A DNA stretch of 49,022 nucleotides from the NCBI RefSeq assembly GCF_000177675.1, contig NZ_ADGX01000060.1, positions 1-49,022 on the forward strand. The letters are read 5' to 3'. The notes beneath the pieces are model-generated. The model was given only the letters and a program-made list of their open reading frames with translations. It was not told the DNA's origin and searched no databases. Source of the stretch: Parafrankia sp. EUN1f (GTDB lineage Bacteria; Actinomycetota; Actinomycetes; Frankiales; Frankiaceae). Positions within the stretch are counted from its first letter, which is position 1. The number at the start of each line of letters is the position of its first letter. Positions 8,075 through 17,140 of this stretch are shown here, piece after piece. The position numbers and the translations under genes are program-made.

Positions 8075-9160
8075 CTACCGTGCCGACGGTGGCTCGGTGG
8101 CGATGACGGCCAGCTGGCCGGGCAGCAGCGAACGCATGGCCCAGGGCACCAGGCCCACCTCGGCCAGCCAGGACATCAGCACCGGCAGCTCGATCACCTC
8201 GGCCTCCCAGGTGTTCGCCAGCAGGGTCAGCGCCATCGACTGCGGCAGCGCGGCTTCGAGGTCGCGGCCGGTCGGAGGCTGCGCCGGGCGATAGTAGTCG
8301 GAGATCACGACGAAGCCGCCGGGGCGCATCGCTCCCCTGGCCCGCAGCAGCAGCGCCTTGGCCAGGTCGGCGGACTGCAGCCCGAGGACATGCCCGATGG
8401 TCACCACGGCCGCCTCCCCGACGGGCAGGACGGCGTCCAGATAGCTGCCGGCCCGCACCTCGAGACGGTCGGCCACGCCGTGGGTGGCTGCCGCGGCCTG
8501 CGCGAACGGGATGATCGACGGCAGGTCGACGGCCAGACCGCGCGCCCGCGGCCAGACCTGCAGCATCCCGATCGCCCACGGAGCGGCGCCCGCGCCGAGG
8601 TCGAGCACCAGTGCGTCCGGGCCGGGATCGGGCAGGTCCGCGGCGACGGCGGCGGCGACCGCCCGCTGGGTGGGTGCGCTCGCCTGGGCGAGCCGCCCGT
8701 AGAACAGGCCGGCGTCGTCCTCGACGGACCGGGTCGGCCGGCCGCGCCGCAGGGTGGCCGACAGTTCCGGCCAGGCGGACGTCGGACCTGGCGAGAAGCG
8801 CAGCATGTCGGCCATGGACAGCTCGGAGTCGCGCAGCAGGAAGCACCGCGCCGCCGGGGTGAGCGCGAAACGACGCTCCCCGCCGGCCTCCAGCAGGCCG
8901 GCGGCGACCAGGTAGTCCAGGACGACGACGAGCCGCGTCGGCGCGACCTCGGTGCGCGCGGCGAGCTCGTCGACGCCGCCTGGCCCGTCCGCGAGCGCCT
9001 CGAAAACACCCAGGTCGAGCGCGGCCACGACCGCCCAGTAGCGGGTGTAGCCGGCGATGACCTCCCAGATCGGCAGCGGCGGGCCGGCGGGGAAGAGCGT
9101 CCCCTCCAGGTCCGGGCCGGCCTCGGCCCACGCCGCGTGTGCTCCCACCTGCTCCACCAC
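8075..9160 (-). CDS. SAM-dependent O-methyltransferase (first copy)
   Basis: Class I methyltransferase of the plant/polyketide O-methyltransferase type. An N-terminal winged-helix dimerisation domain (PIWEVIAGYTRYWAVVAALD) is followed by the SAM loop VLDLGAGAAPWAIG and later post-motifs (VVTIGHVLGLQ, MRPGGFVVISDYY). The frame is open to GTG 9181, but GGAGG lies just upstream of GTG 9160 and GTG 9157, so I prefer one of these. It is clearly paralogous to the protein at 13278-14408, sharing the N-terminal PIWEVI..TRYWAVVAAL signature. It lies 161 bp downstream of the amidase and just upstream of the PucR gene. The acceptor is unknown; a hydroxyl or carboxyl on the cluster's substrate would fit. 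Confidence 0.85.
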   Translation of the reverse strand: MVEQVGAHAAWAEAGPDLEGTLFPAGPPLPIWEVIAGYTRYWAVVAALDLGVFEALADGPGGVDELAARTEVAPTRLVVVLDYLVAAGLLEAGGERRFALTPAARCFLLRDSELSMADMLRFSPGPTSAWPELSATLRRGRPTRSVEDDAGLFYGRLAQASAPTQRAVAAAVAADLPDPGPDALVLDLGAGAAPWAIGMLQVWPRARGLAVDLPSIIPFAQAAAATHGVADRLEVRAGSYLDAVLPVGEAAVVTIGHVLGLQSADLAKALLLRARGAMRPGGFVVISDYYRPAQPPTGRDLEAALPQSMALTLLANTWEAEVIELPVLMSWLAEVGLVPWAMRSLLPGQLAVIATEPPSAR

Positions 9161-9321
9161 ATGCCCTCCGGGGGTCACCACCAGGCCTCGCCGGACCTGG
9201 TCAGGCCGGATTCACCCGCGGGCGGCACGGCGGGAACGACAGCCCAGGCATCGTATGCACGCCGATCGAACCGTTCCCGCCGCCGCCCACGGCCGCACCG
9301 GCCGCGGCTTCGGGCAAAAGC

Positions 9322-10452
9322 TCACACCGCCGGGAAGTCGCTCTTGCGGATCTTGCAGTGGACGCCCTTGACGTCGTCGACGACCTGGCTGACGGCGAAG
9401 TCTCCGGCGGCGGACAGGTACGCCATCGCAGCGGCGCGGCTCATCCCCACCCGCGTCGACAGGAACGCGACGGCGGCCCGGGTCGCCTTGCGCATCGCCT
9501 CGTCGAGGTCGCGGTCCATGCCGAGCGGCAGCCAGTAGGTGTCCGTCTCGCCGAAGGGCTCGCGCAGCGCGCCGACGACCCGGTCAGCCTCGGCGCCGCG
9601 CAGGACGTCCAGCACAACCGTGGCGCGCAGCGGTGCCTCCAGCGCGGTGAGCGCGACCTCGCCGTCGCCCTGCGCGTAGTGCGGGTCGCCAACGTAGAAC
9701 AGCCCACCGTCGACCTGGACGGGGAGGTAGAACGTGCTGCCGGCGCCGAGCATCGCCACGTCGACGTTGCCCCCGTGACCGCCCGGCGGCACCGACGGCA
9801 CCGGTTCGGTGACGTTCGGCGCGACTCCCATCACGCCGAGGAACGGGGCCAGCGGGAACACCGCCTCCGCGCCGGGCAGGCCCGGGTTGCCGAACGGCAG
9901 CACCCCGTAGTCGAGGCCGCCGGAGCGGCGGGTCCGGACGAACGTGCACACCGAGCCGTAGCGGTCGGGATGGGCGACGTCGGCGTCCGGGTGGCGGACG
10001 GTGCCCTCCGGGAACTCGCCGGCCAGGCATCCGAGCCCATGTCGGTTGCTGATCACACCGAACGGAGCGCGCAGGTCCAGGCCGACCACCCGGACCCGCA
10101 GAAGGTCCCCGGCCACCGCCCCGTCGACCTGGATGGGGCCGGTCACGACATGTGGCCCGGCGTCGAAGTCGTGCACGATGCCGGACGCGGCGATCGCCAC
10201 CTGGTCGGCCGGCACCTCGTCCGGCCGCGCGCCGTGCGCACCGAAGTACGCCACCGGGTCCCGGCCCTGGTCCTCCATGATCCCCTCATGGCTGACCGTG
10301 TCGATCGTGACCGCACTGCCCGGCGCGACCCGCAGGACCGGCGCCGATTCGGCGCCCGGCAGCCAGCCCCAGCGGACGGTGTCCGGCGTCGAGGGCAGGT
10401 ACGCGGCACCGTCGATGCCCGCGGCCGCCGGGCCGGTGCTCAGGGTCGTCAC
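9322..10452 (-). CDS. Acetamidase/formamidase family protein
   Basis: 376 residues from GTG 10452, overlapping the stop of the Rieske gene by GTGA. It matches the FmdA/AmdA family (PF03069), with the conserved SHEGIMEDQGRDP segment near residue 50, GPHVVTGPIQVDGAVAGDLL and a long C-terminal VGDPHYAQGDGEV region. Family members hydrolyse formamide, acetamide or short amides to acid and ammonia in the cytoplasm. Tight coupling to the Rieske oxygenase suggests it acts on an amide made by oxidation or ring cleavage. The family is clear; the substrate is not. Confidence 0.9.
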   Translation of the reverse strand: MTTLSTGPAAAGIDGAAYLPSTPDTVRWGWLPGAESAPVLRVAPGSAVTIDTVSHEGIMEDQGRDPVAYFGAHGARPDEVPADQVAIAASGIVHDFDAGPHVVTGPIQVDGAVAGDLLRVRVVGLDLRAPFGVISNRHGLGCLAGEFPEGTVRHPDADVAHPDRYGSVCTFVRTRRSGGLDYGVLPFGNPGLPGAEAVFPLAPFLGVMGVAPNVTEPVPSVPPGGHGGNVDVAMLGAGSTFYLPVQVDGGLFYVGDPHYAQGDGEVALTALEAPLRATVVLDVLRGAEADRVVGALREPFGETDTYWLPLGMDRDLDEAMRKATRAAVAFLSTRVGMSRAAAMAYLSAAGDFAVSQVVDDVKGVHCKIRKSDFPAV

Positions 10453-11735
10453 GCCGCCACCTCGCTGTTGTTCGCCACGGCGGATGCCGCCGCGGCTGGA
10501 CCAGAAGGAACGCCTGGCACGGGGCCCGCGCCAGCCGCAGGAACCGAGGCAGCCGCAGGAAGCGGGGCACGGTCGGCGCCCGGCCAGTGCGCGGTGTAGC
10601 GGCGGACCAGCCAACGGTTGAACTGCGCCTGCGCCTCCTCCAGGTAGGAGTAGCGCCCGCGCGGGGCGAACCTGCTGGTCAGCCCCTGCTGGACGCCGGT
10701 CGTCGCCTCGACGTCCTGGGCGACGATGCCGTTGACCCCGGCGTTGGAAAGCTCGTACTTCTCCTCGAAGAGGCGGTCGCGCAACGCGTCCGGATGGAAC
10801 AGGTAGTTCACATCCACCGCGATGTGCCCGGCATCGACCGGACGAATCAGAAAGTAGAACGCCTGGTCCGGCGCGACACCGATGCACAGCGTCGGCGGGA
10901 CGAGCGCGAAGGCCGCGCGGGAGCGCTCCTCCTCGGTGATTCCTGGGAAGACCGGGAGCAGCGCCCGCTGCAGCGCGTTGAAACCGCCGTCGAGGTGGAG
11001 AAAGCCGTTCGTACGGGCGATCGCCGCGTCATCGTCGTCGTAGGGCAGGAACTCCGAGCGGTCACTCGGGCAGAAGTCGTGCACGCCGGCATGCAGCCGG
11101 CTCGCGTGGTAGCCGTCGTTGAAGTTCTCGAACATCACCTTCCAGTTCCAGGGCATGGAGGGGCTGGAGAAGGAGTTCCGGGTGACGCACCGCTCCAGTT
11201 CGAAGTTCGCCAGCAGCGCGTCAAGCTTCGCCAGCCGCGGCGCCAGCGGCAACGGGTCGGCCCGCAGGCTGGTGAAGACGAAGCCCTGCCACTGTTCAAC
11301 CGGCAGCGACGGCAGGCCGTGCCGGGAACGGTCGAAACCCTCCGTGCGGCCCATCTCGCGGGCGCCGACCAGCCTGCCGTCGAGGCCGTACGTCCAGTGG
11401 TGGTAGGCGCATTTGAAGGCGCGGCAGTTTCCGCTGCCCTCGCTCACCAGCATTCCGCGGTGCTGGCAGACCGGGGAGAGCACCCGGATCCGCCCGTCCT
11501 GCCCGTGGACCATGGTGAGCCGTTCACCGATGATGTCGACGTTGACGAAGTCGCCCGGGTTCGGCACGTCGGACGCCCGGCCGAGGCAGAGCCATTCCTG
11601 GCCGAAGACGGCCTCCTTCTCGAAGGCGAAGAACTCCGCGTCGGTGTAGACGGCGCGCGGCAGCATGACCGCCTGCGCGGTCGGCCGCACGGAGTCGGCG
11701 AAGGATTCCAGCAGCTGCGGGGTAAGTACCGTCAT
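10449..11735 (-). CDS. Rieske non-haem iron oxygenase, alpha subunit
   Basis: 428 residues. The [2Fe-2S] Rieske motif is C90-x-H92 with C109-x2-H112. The mononuclear iron site is seen in ENFNDGYHASRLH, with His210 and His215, and a later Asp in GIVAQDVEATTGV. This matches the ring-hydroxylating/demethylating alpha-subunit family. There is no beta subunit, ferredoxin or reductase nearby, so it probably takes electrons from proteins encoded elsewhere. An Ala/Pro-rich tail of about 45 residues ends the protein. AGGAAG precedes ATG 11735. It is followed by the amidase in overlap and preceded by the amidohydrolase. Oxidative dealkylation or hydroxylation of an N-containing compound is an inference from context. 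Confidence 0.93.
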   Translation of the reverse strand: MTVLTPQLLESFADSVRPTAQAVMLPRAVYTDAEFFAFEKEAVFGQEWLCLGRASDVPNPGDFVNVDIIGERLTMVHGQDGRIRVLSPVCQHRGMLVSEGSGNCRAFKCAYHHWTYGLDGRLVGAREMGRTEGFDRSRHGLPSLPVEQWQGFVFTSLRADPLPLAPRLAKLDALLANFELERCVTRNSFSSPSMPWNWKVMFENFNDGYHASRLHAGVHDFCPSDRSEFLPYDDDDAAIARTNGFLHLDGGFNALQRALLPVFPGITEEERSRAAFALVPPTLCIGVAPDQAFYFLIRPVDAGHIAVDVNYLFHPDALRDRLFEEKYELSNAGVNGIVAQDVEATTGVQQGLTSRFAPRGRYSYLEEAQAQFNRWLVRRYTAHWPGADRAPLPAAASVPAAGAGPVPGVPSGPAAAASAVANNSEVAA

Positions 11736-11784
11736 GGCGTCTTCCTGATAGGCGGAATGCAGAGGCGGAGCTGCTGGCGGGCGG

Positions 11785-13242
11785 TCAGACCAGCGTCCAG
11801 CGGGATTTCGCGGGCAGTCCGGACCGCGCCGTGATCGCCTCTCCTGCCGCCTGCGCGGCGGCGTAGAGCGCCTCCTCGTCGATCACCGTGTGGTGGTAGT
11901 TCTCGACCACGCGGCGGCCGTCGACCCACACACTGTGCACACCGCGGCCGTCGGCGGACCACACCAGCTGGTTGGCGACGTTGAGCAGCGGGCGCCACTC
12001 GGGGCGGTCGGTGTCATGTGCGACGAGGTCGGCCTTGCGGCCGGGCGCCAGCACGCCGATCTCGTCGGCAAGGCCGAGGCCGCGGGCACCGCCGAGGGTC
12101 GCCATCGCGAACGCCTGCTCGGCGGGGAACATCGTCGGGTCCTGGCGGCCGTCCTTGAACAGCCCGGCGACCAGGTAGGTCGCGCGCATCAGGTCGGAGT
12201 AGTTGCTGGCGTTGTTGCCGTCGGTGCCGATGGCGACGTTGACCCCGCGGGCGGCCATCTCGGGGAACTTCCCGATCCGCGTCACGCCGTAGGAGACCTT
12301 CAGCGCCGTCGTCGGGCAGTGCGCGACGGACGTCCCCGTCTGCGCGAGCAGGTCGATCTCGGCGTCGTCGACGTGCACCGCATGGGTGAGGATGACGTTG
12401 TCACCGAGCACGCCGAGGTCGGCGAGGTGCTCCATCGGCCGGCGCCCGTAGGTGGCGAGGAAGTACGCCGGGTCGACCTCGGCCGGCGACATGTGGAACG
12501 ACAGCCCGGTGCCTCGCTCGCGGGCGAGCCCGGCCGCCGCCTGCCACAGCTCGTCGCTGCAGGTGTTGTGGCCGACGAGAATCGGCCAGGCGGCGATCCG
12601 CCCGTCCGCGGCGGTGGCGAACCGGTCGAGCTCGTCGACCAGCCCCTTGATGGCGTCGTCGGTGTTCTGTCGGTAGACGTCCGGCTCCGGTGGCAGGTCC
12701 CAGGTCCAGCGCCCGACGCGGCCACGGATACCGGTCTCGGCGAGCCCGTCGACGACCGCGTCGAGGAAGCGGATCGTGCCCGCCTCCAGGAAGCTGGTGG
12801 TGCCGCTGCGCAGCATCTCCAACGCGGCGAGCTGGCCGGACAACCGCTCCTCCGGCTCGTTGTAGGCGGCGTAGAGCGGGCAGAGCCAGGCGAAGACGTT
12901 CTCCTCGAAGGGGGTGTCGTCCGGGACGTACCCGCGGGTGAGCGGCTCGCCGGTGATGTGGATGTGCGTGTTCACCAGGCCCGGCGTCAGCACGAACCGA
13001 CGTCCGTCGATGGTTTCGGTGGCCCGGTACCCGGCGACGATCTCGGCGGTCGGGCCGACGGCGGCGATCGTGTCACCGGCGATCGCGACCGCGCCGTCGC
13101 GCAGGACCCGCCGATCGTCGTCCATGGTGACCACGACCGCTCCGGCGATGATCGTGTCGACCGGCACGGCCGCGCCGGCCGGCACAGGCGCGGGCACGTA
13201 GTCGGGTGGGGAGTCAGCTGGGGAGAGGTCCTCGGGAGGCAT
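11785..13242 (-). CDS. Metal-dependent amidohydrolase/deaminase of the TrzA/AtzB/SAH-deaminase type
   Basis: About 486 residues. The amidohydrolase TIM-barrel signatures are complete: NTHIHITGE (first metal ligands), SFHMSPAE, LTHAVHV, and GTDGNNASNYSDL with the catalytic Asp. A C-terminal composite beta-domain ends in a metal-independent hook (SVWVDGRRVV). This arrangement matches the cytosine-deaminase-like subtype that includes S-adenosylhomocysteine/guanine deaminases and triazine hydrolases. The reaction is probably hydrolytic removal of an amino or similar group from an N-heterocycle. ATG 13242 follows GGAAG; GTG 13248 is the in-frame alternative. It lies 35 bp after the second methyltransferase gene and 49 bp before the Rieske gene. 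Confidence 0.9.
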   Translation of the reverse strand: MPPEDLSPADSPPDYVPAPVPAGAAVPVDTIIAGAVVVTMDDDRRVLRDGAVAIAGDTIAAVGPTAEIVAGYRATETIDGRRFVLTPGLVNTHIHITGEPLTRGYVPDDTPFEENVFAWLCPLYAAYNEPEERLSGQLAALEMLRSGTTSFLEAGTIRFLDAVVDGLAETGIRGRVGRWTWDLPPEPDVYRQNTDDAIKGLVDELDRFATAADGRIAAWPILVGHNTCSDELWQAAAGLARERGTGLSFHMSPAEVDPAYFLATYGRRPMEHLADLGVLGDNVILTHAVHVDDAEIDLLAQTGTSVAHCPTTALKVSYGVTRIGKFPEMAARGVNVAIGTDGNNASNYSDLMRATYLVAGLFKDGRQDPTMFPAEQAFAMATLGGARGLGLADEIGVLAPGRKADLVAHDTDRPEWRPLLNVANQLVWSADGRGVHSVWVDGRRVVENYHHTVIDEEALYAAAQAAGEAITARSGLPAKSRWTLV

Positions 13243-13277
13243 CGTCACTTCCGGTTCCTGGGTGTGGATGAGGGATG

Positions 13278-14408
13278 TCAGGGGCGGCGGGCGGTCATCA
13301 CGGTCTGGCCGGGCAGCGGCTGGAGCGTCGCCGCCGGTTCCAGGCCCGCCGCCCGCATCCAGCCGTGCAGGTCGGCGACCCGGAAAATCCCGTCGCCGCC
13401 GGTTGACGCGAGCATGGTGAGGCCCATGAGCAGGGCCGGAGCGGACGGTGCGGTGGGCACCTCCGGCCGCGGGTAGTCGGTGACGACCAGCGTGCCGCCC
13501 GGACGCAGCGCCGCCGCGGCCCGCGCCACCAGGCGGCGCGCTCCCGCGACGGACTCGGCCCGCAACACATGGCCGAGGACGACGACGTCGGCGGCGGCGT
13601 TCGGCAGCTCCACCTCGTGGTAGTCACCCGCGACCACCCGCACCCGGCCACCGGCCCGCACGGCGCCGCTCTCAGCGCCGACCGTTGCACCACCGACCGC
13701 GGCGTCTACCGCGGCGCCACCGATCTCGGCGTCGATCGCCCGTCTGGTCACGGCGACGACCTCTGGCAGCTCCACCGCGAGCGCCCGGGCTCGCGGCCAG
13801 GCCGCCAGGAAGGCCAGCGCCCACGGTGCCGCGCCGGCGCCCAGATCGATGACCAGCGGCTCCGGCCCGACCGGGTGCAGCGTGGCGGCGACCGCACGGG
13901 CGACCTGTCGCTGGACCGGAGCGGTCGCAGCGGCCAACGCGGGGTAGAAGCCACCGGGATCGTCCTCGATCCGCACCGCCGGGGCGCCGCGGCGCAGCGT
14001 CTCGGCGAGCTCCGGCCACCGTTCGTGAGGCCCCGGCGCGCCGCGAACGAGCGCCACCATCGTCCGCGGCGCACCGGCGAGCAGGTACGTGGTCGCGACC
14101 GCACCGAGCCGGTAGCCGACGGCGGGCTCGTGGGTGAGCAGGCCGAGCGCCACCAGGGTGTCGGCGAGCAGCGCCGTCCGGTGCTCGTCCACGCCCACCG
14201 CGGCGGCCAGCGCGGATGCGGGCCGCGGGCCTGCGGCCAGCTGTTCGAACAGGCCCAGGCCCAGCGCGGCGACGACCGCCCAGTACCGGGTGAAGCCGTG
14301 GATCACCTCCCAGATCGGTGCCGGGCCGGGCACGACCGGCTCCGAGGCCAGCTCCGTCGACGAGCTCGGGTCGCGCAGATCACTCGGGTCGCTCAGGTCG
14401 ACGGTCAT
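13278..14408 (-). CDS. SAM-dependent O-methyltransferase (second copy)
   Basis: 376 residues with a winged-helix N-terminus (PIWEVIHGFTRYWAVVAALG) and a SAM-binding loop VIDLGAGAAPWALAFL. It is the paralogue of the 8075-9160 protein and also keeps the VVLGHVLRAES and LRPGGTLVVTDYP regions. An insertion around residues 230-245 is made of Ala/Gly/Val-rich short repeats. Its ATG overlaps the stop of the oxidoreductase gene (ATGA), so the two are translated together. Two related methyltransferases in one cluster suggest successive or alternative methylations, or heterodimerisation. Confidence 0.87.
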   Translation of the reverse strand: MTVDLSDPSDLRDPSSSTELASEPVVPGPAPIWEVIHGFTRYWAVVAALGLGLFEQLAAGPRPASALAAAVGVDEHRTALLADTLVALGLLTHEPAVGYRLGAVATTYLLAGAPRTMVALVRGAPGPHERWPELAETLRRGAPAVRIEDDPGGFYPALAAATAPVQRQVARAVAATLHPVGPEPLVIDLGAGAAPWALAFLAAWPRARALAVELPEVVAVTRRAIDAEIGGAAVDAAVGGATVGAESGAVRAGGRVRVVAGDYHEVELPNAAADVVVLGHVLRAESVAGARRLVARAAAALRPGGTLVVTDYPRPEVPTAPSAPALLMGLTMLASTGGDGIFRVADLHGWMRAAGLEPAATLQPLPGQTVMTARRP

Positions 14409-15448
14409 GGCCGGAGAAGGACCTTGCCGACGGCCCGGCGCTCCTCCAACCGGGACTGCGCCGCGGCGGCGTCGGCGAGCGGGAACTCCTCATCCACCGG
14501 CGTGACCAGGCCGCCACGCCAGTAACGCTCCAGCACCTCGCCGAACTCGCGAGCCGGGTACGGGTCGGAGCCGAGCAGCTTCAGGCCGAAGTGAAAGCTG
14601 TATTCCAGCGGCACCGTCGCCTCGGCGCCGGAGGTGTCGCCGACGAACACCAGCCGCCCGCGGGGCGCCAGGCTGAACAGGGACGCCGGCCACGTCGCCG
14701 GGCCGACATGGTCGAGCACCATGTCCACACCGCGGCCGTCGGTCGCCTCCCGCACCGCGCCCACCACCTGCTCGTATGGCGTGCCCGCCCCGGCAAGGAT
14801 CAGGTGGTCTGCGCCGATGCCGCCGGCGAACGCCAGCTTGTCGGTGCTGCTCGCGGTCGCGATGACGGTCGCTCCGAGCTGCTTGGCGAGCTGCACCGCG
14901 GCGAGGCTCACCCCACTGGCGGCGGCGTGCACCAGCAGCGTCTCGCCCTCGCGGAGGCCACCGACGGGGCTCAGCGCGTGCCAGGCCGTCGTCCAGATCG
15001 TCGGCAGCAGCGCCGCCTCAGCCAGCGGGACATGATCGGGGACGAGATGTGCGTTCAACGCGGGGACCAGCACATATTCGGCGTAGCCGCCGGGGGCGTT
15101 GCCGCCGAGCACCCGCGTGTTCGGGCAGAAACCGTCGTCGCCCCGCAGGCAGGTCTCGCACTTCCGGCACGGCACCGCCGGATTGACCACCACCCGGTCG
15201 CCCTCGCGCAGCTCACCAACGGCCGGGCCGACCGCCACGACCGTGCCGGCGATATCCATTCCCGCGATGTGCGGGGACGCGAACCCGGGTATCTTCGCCG
15301 GACCGCGGCGCTGCATGACGTCCAGGTGGTTCAGACCGCAGGCCGCGACCTGGACGACGACCTCACCGGCCCCCGGAACAGGGTCGGGAACGGTCTCGAC
15401 CGCGAGCACCTCCACGCCACCGAACCCGTGCTGTACGACCGCCTGCAC
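14405..15448 (-). CDS. Medium-chain dehydrogenase/reductase, zinc-type, quinone-reductase-like
   Basis: 347 residues starting at GTG 15448 behind a strong AGGAGG at 5 nt. The N-terminal GroES-like domain has GLNHLDVMQRRG, where Asn replaces the usual catalytic Cys. The structural zinc site is kept (CRKCETCLRGDDGFC). The Rossmann part follows (LLVHAAASGVSLAAVQLAK, and VDMVLDHVGPATW). NAD(P)H-linked reduction or oxidation of an enone or quinone is typical. It is the first gene of the cluster, so the promoter should lie in 15449-15783. Confidence 0.88.
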   Translation of the reverse strand: MQAVVQHGFGGVEVLAVETVPDPVPGAGEVVVQVAACGLNHLDVMQRRGPAKIPGFASPHIAGMDIAGTVVAVGPAVGELREGDRVVVNPAVPCRKCETCLRGDDGFCPNTRVLGGNAPGGYAEYVLVPALNAHLVPDHVPLAEAALLPTIWTTAWHALSPVGGLREGETLLVHAAASGVSLAAVQLAKQLGATVIATASSTDKLAFAGGIGADHLILAGAGTPYEQVVGAVREATDGRGVDMVLDHVGPATWPASLFSLAPRGRLVFVGDTSGAEATVPLEYSFHFGLKLLGSDPYPAREFGEVLERYWRGGLVTPVDEEFPLADAAAAQSRLEERRAVGKVLLRP

Positions 15449-15824
15449 TCACGCCTCCTGTAGTTCTGGCAGTTGTCCATGCCACCGCCGACCACAGCCG
15501 GTACAGGTCCTTTCCCTGGCGAGCCGGCCGGGCGGGGATTCGGCGGAGCCGTTTCCCGCGCCGGCACCGACGCTAGGTCCCGGCGGCGTCAGGCCCGATG
15601 TGCCGGGCGCACAAACGCTGGTCGGACCCACCCGCTCGGCGACTGTCACCGGAACTGCCAGGACAGCGGACGTAGCACTCCCGAAACGGAGCACGCCGGG
15701 CGACATGATCAGTCGCCCGGCGTGGCCAGGGGATACCGCGGACGGGCGAGGTGCCGGCCATCCACGGCCGTCGTGCGGTCGGAACGGATCAGGACGTGAC
15801 CTCAGGACGGATCAGGACGGGACC
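15449..15824. other. Non-coding stretch upstream of the catabolic cluster
   Basis: About 375 bp between the small Cys protein and the GTG of the oxidoreductase, both on the minus strand. It should contain the promoter of the 15448-6801 cluster. No convincing -35/-10 pair or long palindrome was seen. Its right end holds a 23-bp tandem repeat. Confidence 0.5.
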
Positions 15825-15829
15825 TCAGG
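15784..15829. repeat. Two tandem 23-bp units spanning a stop codon
   Basis: ACGGATCAGGACG(T/G)GACCTCAGG occurs twice head to tail, with a further partial copy (ACGGGACCTG) just to the right. The second unit covers the TGA of the small protein gene at 15825. The two units differ at one base. Its role is unknown; it may be simple local duplication. Confidence 0.75.
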
Positions 15830-16127
15830 ACGGGACCTGTACCGCGTAGACCTGCTCGTGGTCGGCGGGTGTCCACATCCAGCCGGCGCCCAACCGGGAG
15901 CCCAGCACGTCGGCCGCGCGTACCGGGTACGGCTCCTCCGGATTCGTCATTCCCCAGCGCCGCGCGATCGTGTGAGCCTCCGTACGCGCGGAGGTGACCG
16001 CCTCCTCCTCATCCGCGTACACGCCGATGATCCTCAACACCGGCTCCTCGATGATTCCGCATTCGATGCAGCCGACCTTGCAGACGAGCCAGCTCACGTT
16101 GTTTCGCACCGAACCCACCCTCCGCAT
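15825..16127 (-). CDS. Small conserved-looking protein with N-terminal Cys cluster, function unknown
   Basis: 100 residues with coding character (Glu/Ala-rich helices, codon use like its neighbours). The N-terminus contains CKVGCIECG, a C-x3-C-x2-C cluster that could bind metal. The rest (VYADEEEAVTSARTEAHTIA and EEPYPVRAADVLG) looks like a small alpha/beta fold. I recognise no family. It stands alone between the catabolic cluster and the DUF1003 gene, with about 270 bp of non-coding DNA upstream. The start could be a few codons further in. Confidence 0.55.
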   Translation of the reverse strand: MRRVGSVRNNVSWLVCKVGCIECGIIEEPVLRIIGVYADEEEAVTSARTEAHTIARRWGMTNPEEPYPVRAADVLGSRLGAGWMWTPADHEQVYAVQVPS

Positions 16128-16394
16128 TCACGACATTTCCAGGTGCCGAGGCTGCCGCGCCTGAACCGCCGAACACGCGGCTTCCAGAATGCGCGACCAC
16201 AACGTGAGTTCAGACGAACTCACGGCGGCCAGGTTACGTAACAGACCATCGGGAATCGCACTGAGCCCGTTATGGGGTGGGCCACCGGTCCGCCGCACGC
16301 CGTTGACCAGCCATCGGCCGCCGGAACAGCCCGAGATCCGGAACCATCGGCAGACACGAAAGGTGGGCGAGGGCGAATCACCCGCGGTGTTCGA

Positions 16395-17024
16395 TCACGC
16401 GGGCTTCGGCAGGCTGGCGGGTTCGGGCGTACCCGGAAGGCCCCCGGCCGGATCCGCCGGACTGCCGTCGAGCCGGGTCCGGCTCCGCGCGACAAGCCGT
16501 TGGACCTCCAGTTCGACCTGTTGCGCGTCAAGCCCCAGCGAACGGCCTATGTGGGCAGACCAGACCTCCGAACGCAGATTCGTCTCGAAGTCGATGTCGG
16601 CACGGATGTTGTCCCGGGCAGACTGACGATTCTGGCTCACCATGACGAAGGTCGACAGGAAGATCGCCTCCAGGCTGACGACCATCGTGAGCAGACCGAA
16701 CGGGTACGGGTCGAAGACCGCCGCCTTGCCGAACACACCCAGGTTGACCAGGATCCATCCGGCGAACCACACCGCGTGCAGATAGGCGAAGCGCATCCTT
16801 CCCGCGGACCTGGTGATCGCGTCCGCGACCCGCTCCTCGGTCCCGCGCATGCGGGCGAAGGTCTCCCGCTCGTGGGGCAACGTGATCATCGAGCGGTGCG
16901 GCGTGGCGGTGACGCCGTCCGCGGGCAACGGCACCTTGGCGTCGCCCGTGCCCCGCGGCCCCGGCTTAAGGGTCACGACGCGCCTCCTCCTGCCCGGCCT
17001 GACGGCCCTCCCGGCGCTCACCAT
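16395..17024 (-). CDS. DUF1003 family membrane protein
   Basis: About 209 residues in the longest frame. The DUF1003 core is clear: FAYLHAVWFAGWILVN forms one transmembrane helix, PYPFGLLTMVVSLEAIFLST the second, and MVSQNRQSARDNIRADIDF is the family signature after it. A soluble helix and a Pro-rich tail follow. The function of DUF1003 is unknown. The basic leader (residues 1-45) may not be translated; GTG near 16974 or the Met about residue 46 are alternative starts. Confidence 0.85.
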   Translation of the reverse strand: MVSAGRAVRPGRRRRVVTLKPGPRGTGDAKVPLPADGVTATPHRSMITLPHERETFARMRGTEERVADAITRSAGRMRFAYLHAVWFAGWILVNLGVFGKAAVFDPYPFGLLTMVVSLEAIFLSTFVMVSQNRQSARDNIRADIDFETNLRSEVWSAHIGRSLGLDAQQVELEVQRLVARSRTRLDGSPADPAGGLPGTPEPASLPKPA

Positions 17025-17140
17025 TCTCGCAAGGCAAGCGGCAACGGCGTCGCCCGCGGACGACCCAAGCTGGCCACATCGGCGGGCTCATCCGGGCGGT
17101 ACCGGACCTGGTGCCCTGGCGGTCTGGGAGGCCGGGAGGT

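Noticed and set aside
6801-9131. A single 776-residue minus-strand frame
   Set aside because: Its N-terminal half is Arg/Gly-rich shadow of the methyltransferase gene. Only the part after GTG 8072 encodes PucR.
9322-10887. A longer amidase frame with a 145-residue extension
   Set aside because: The extension lies inside the Rieske gene and is low-complexity. GTG 10452 overlapping the Rieske stop is the likely start.
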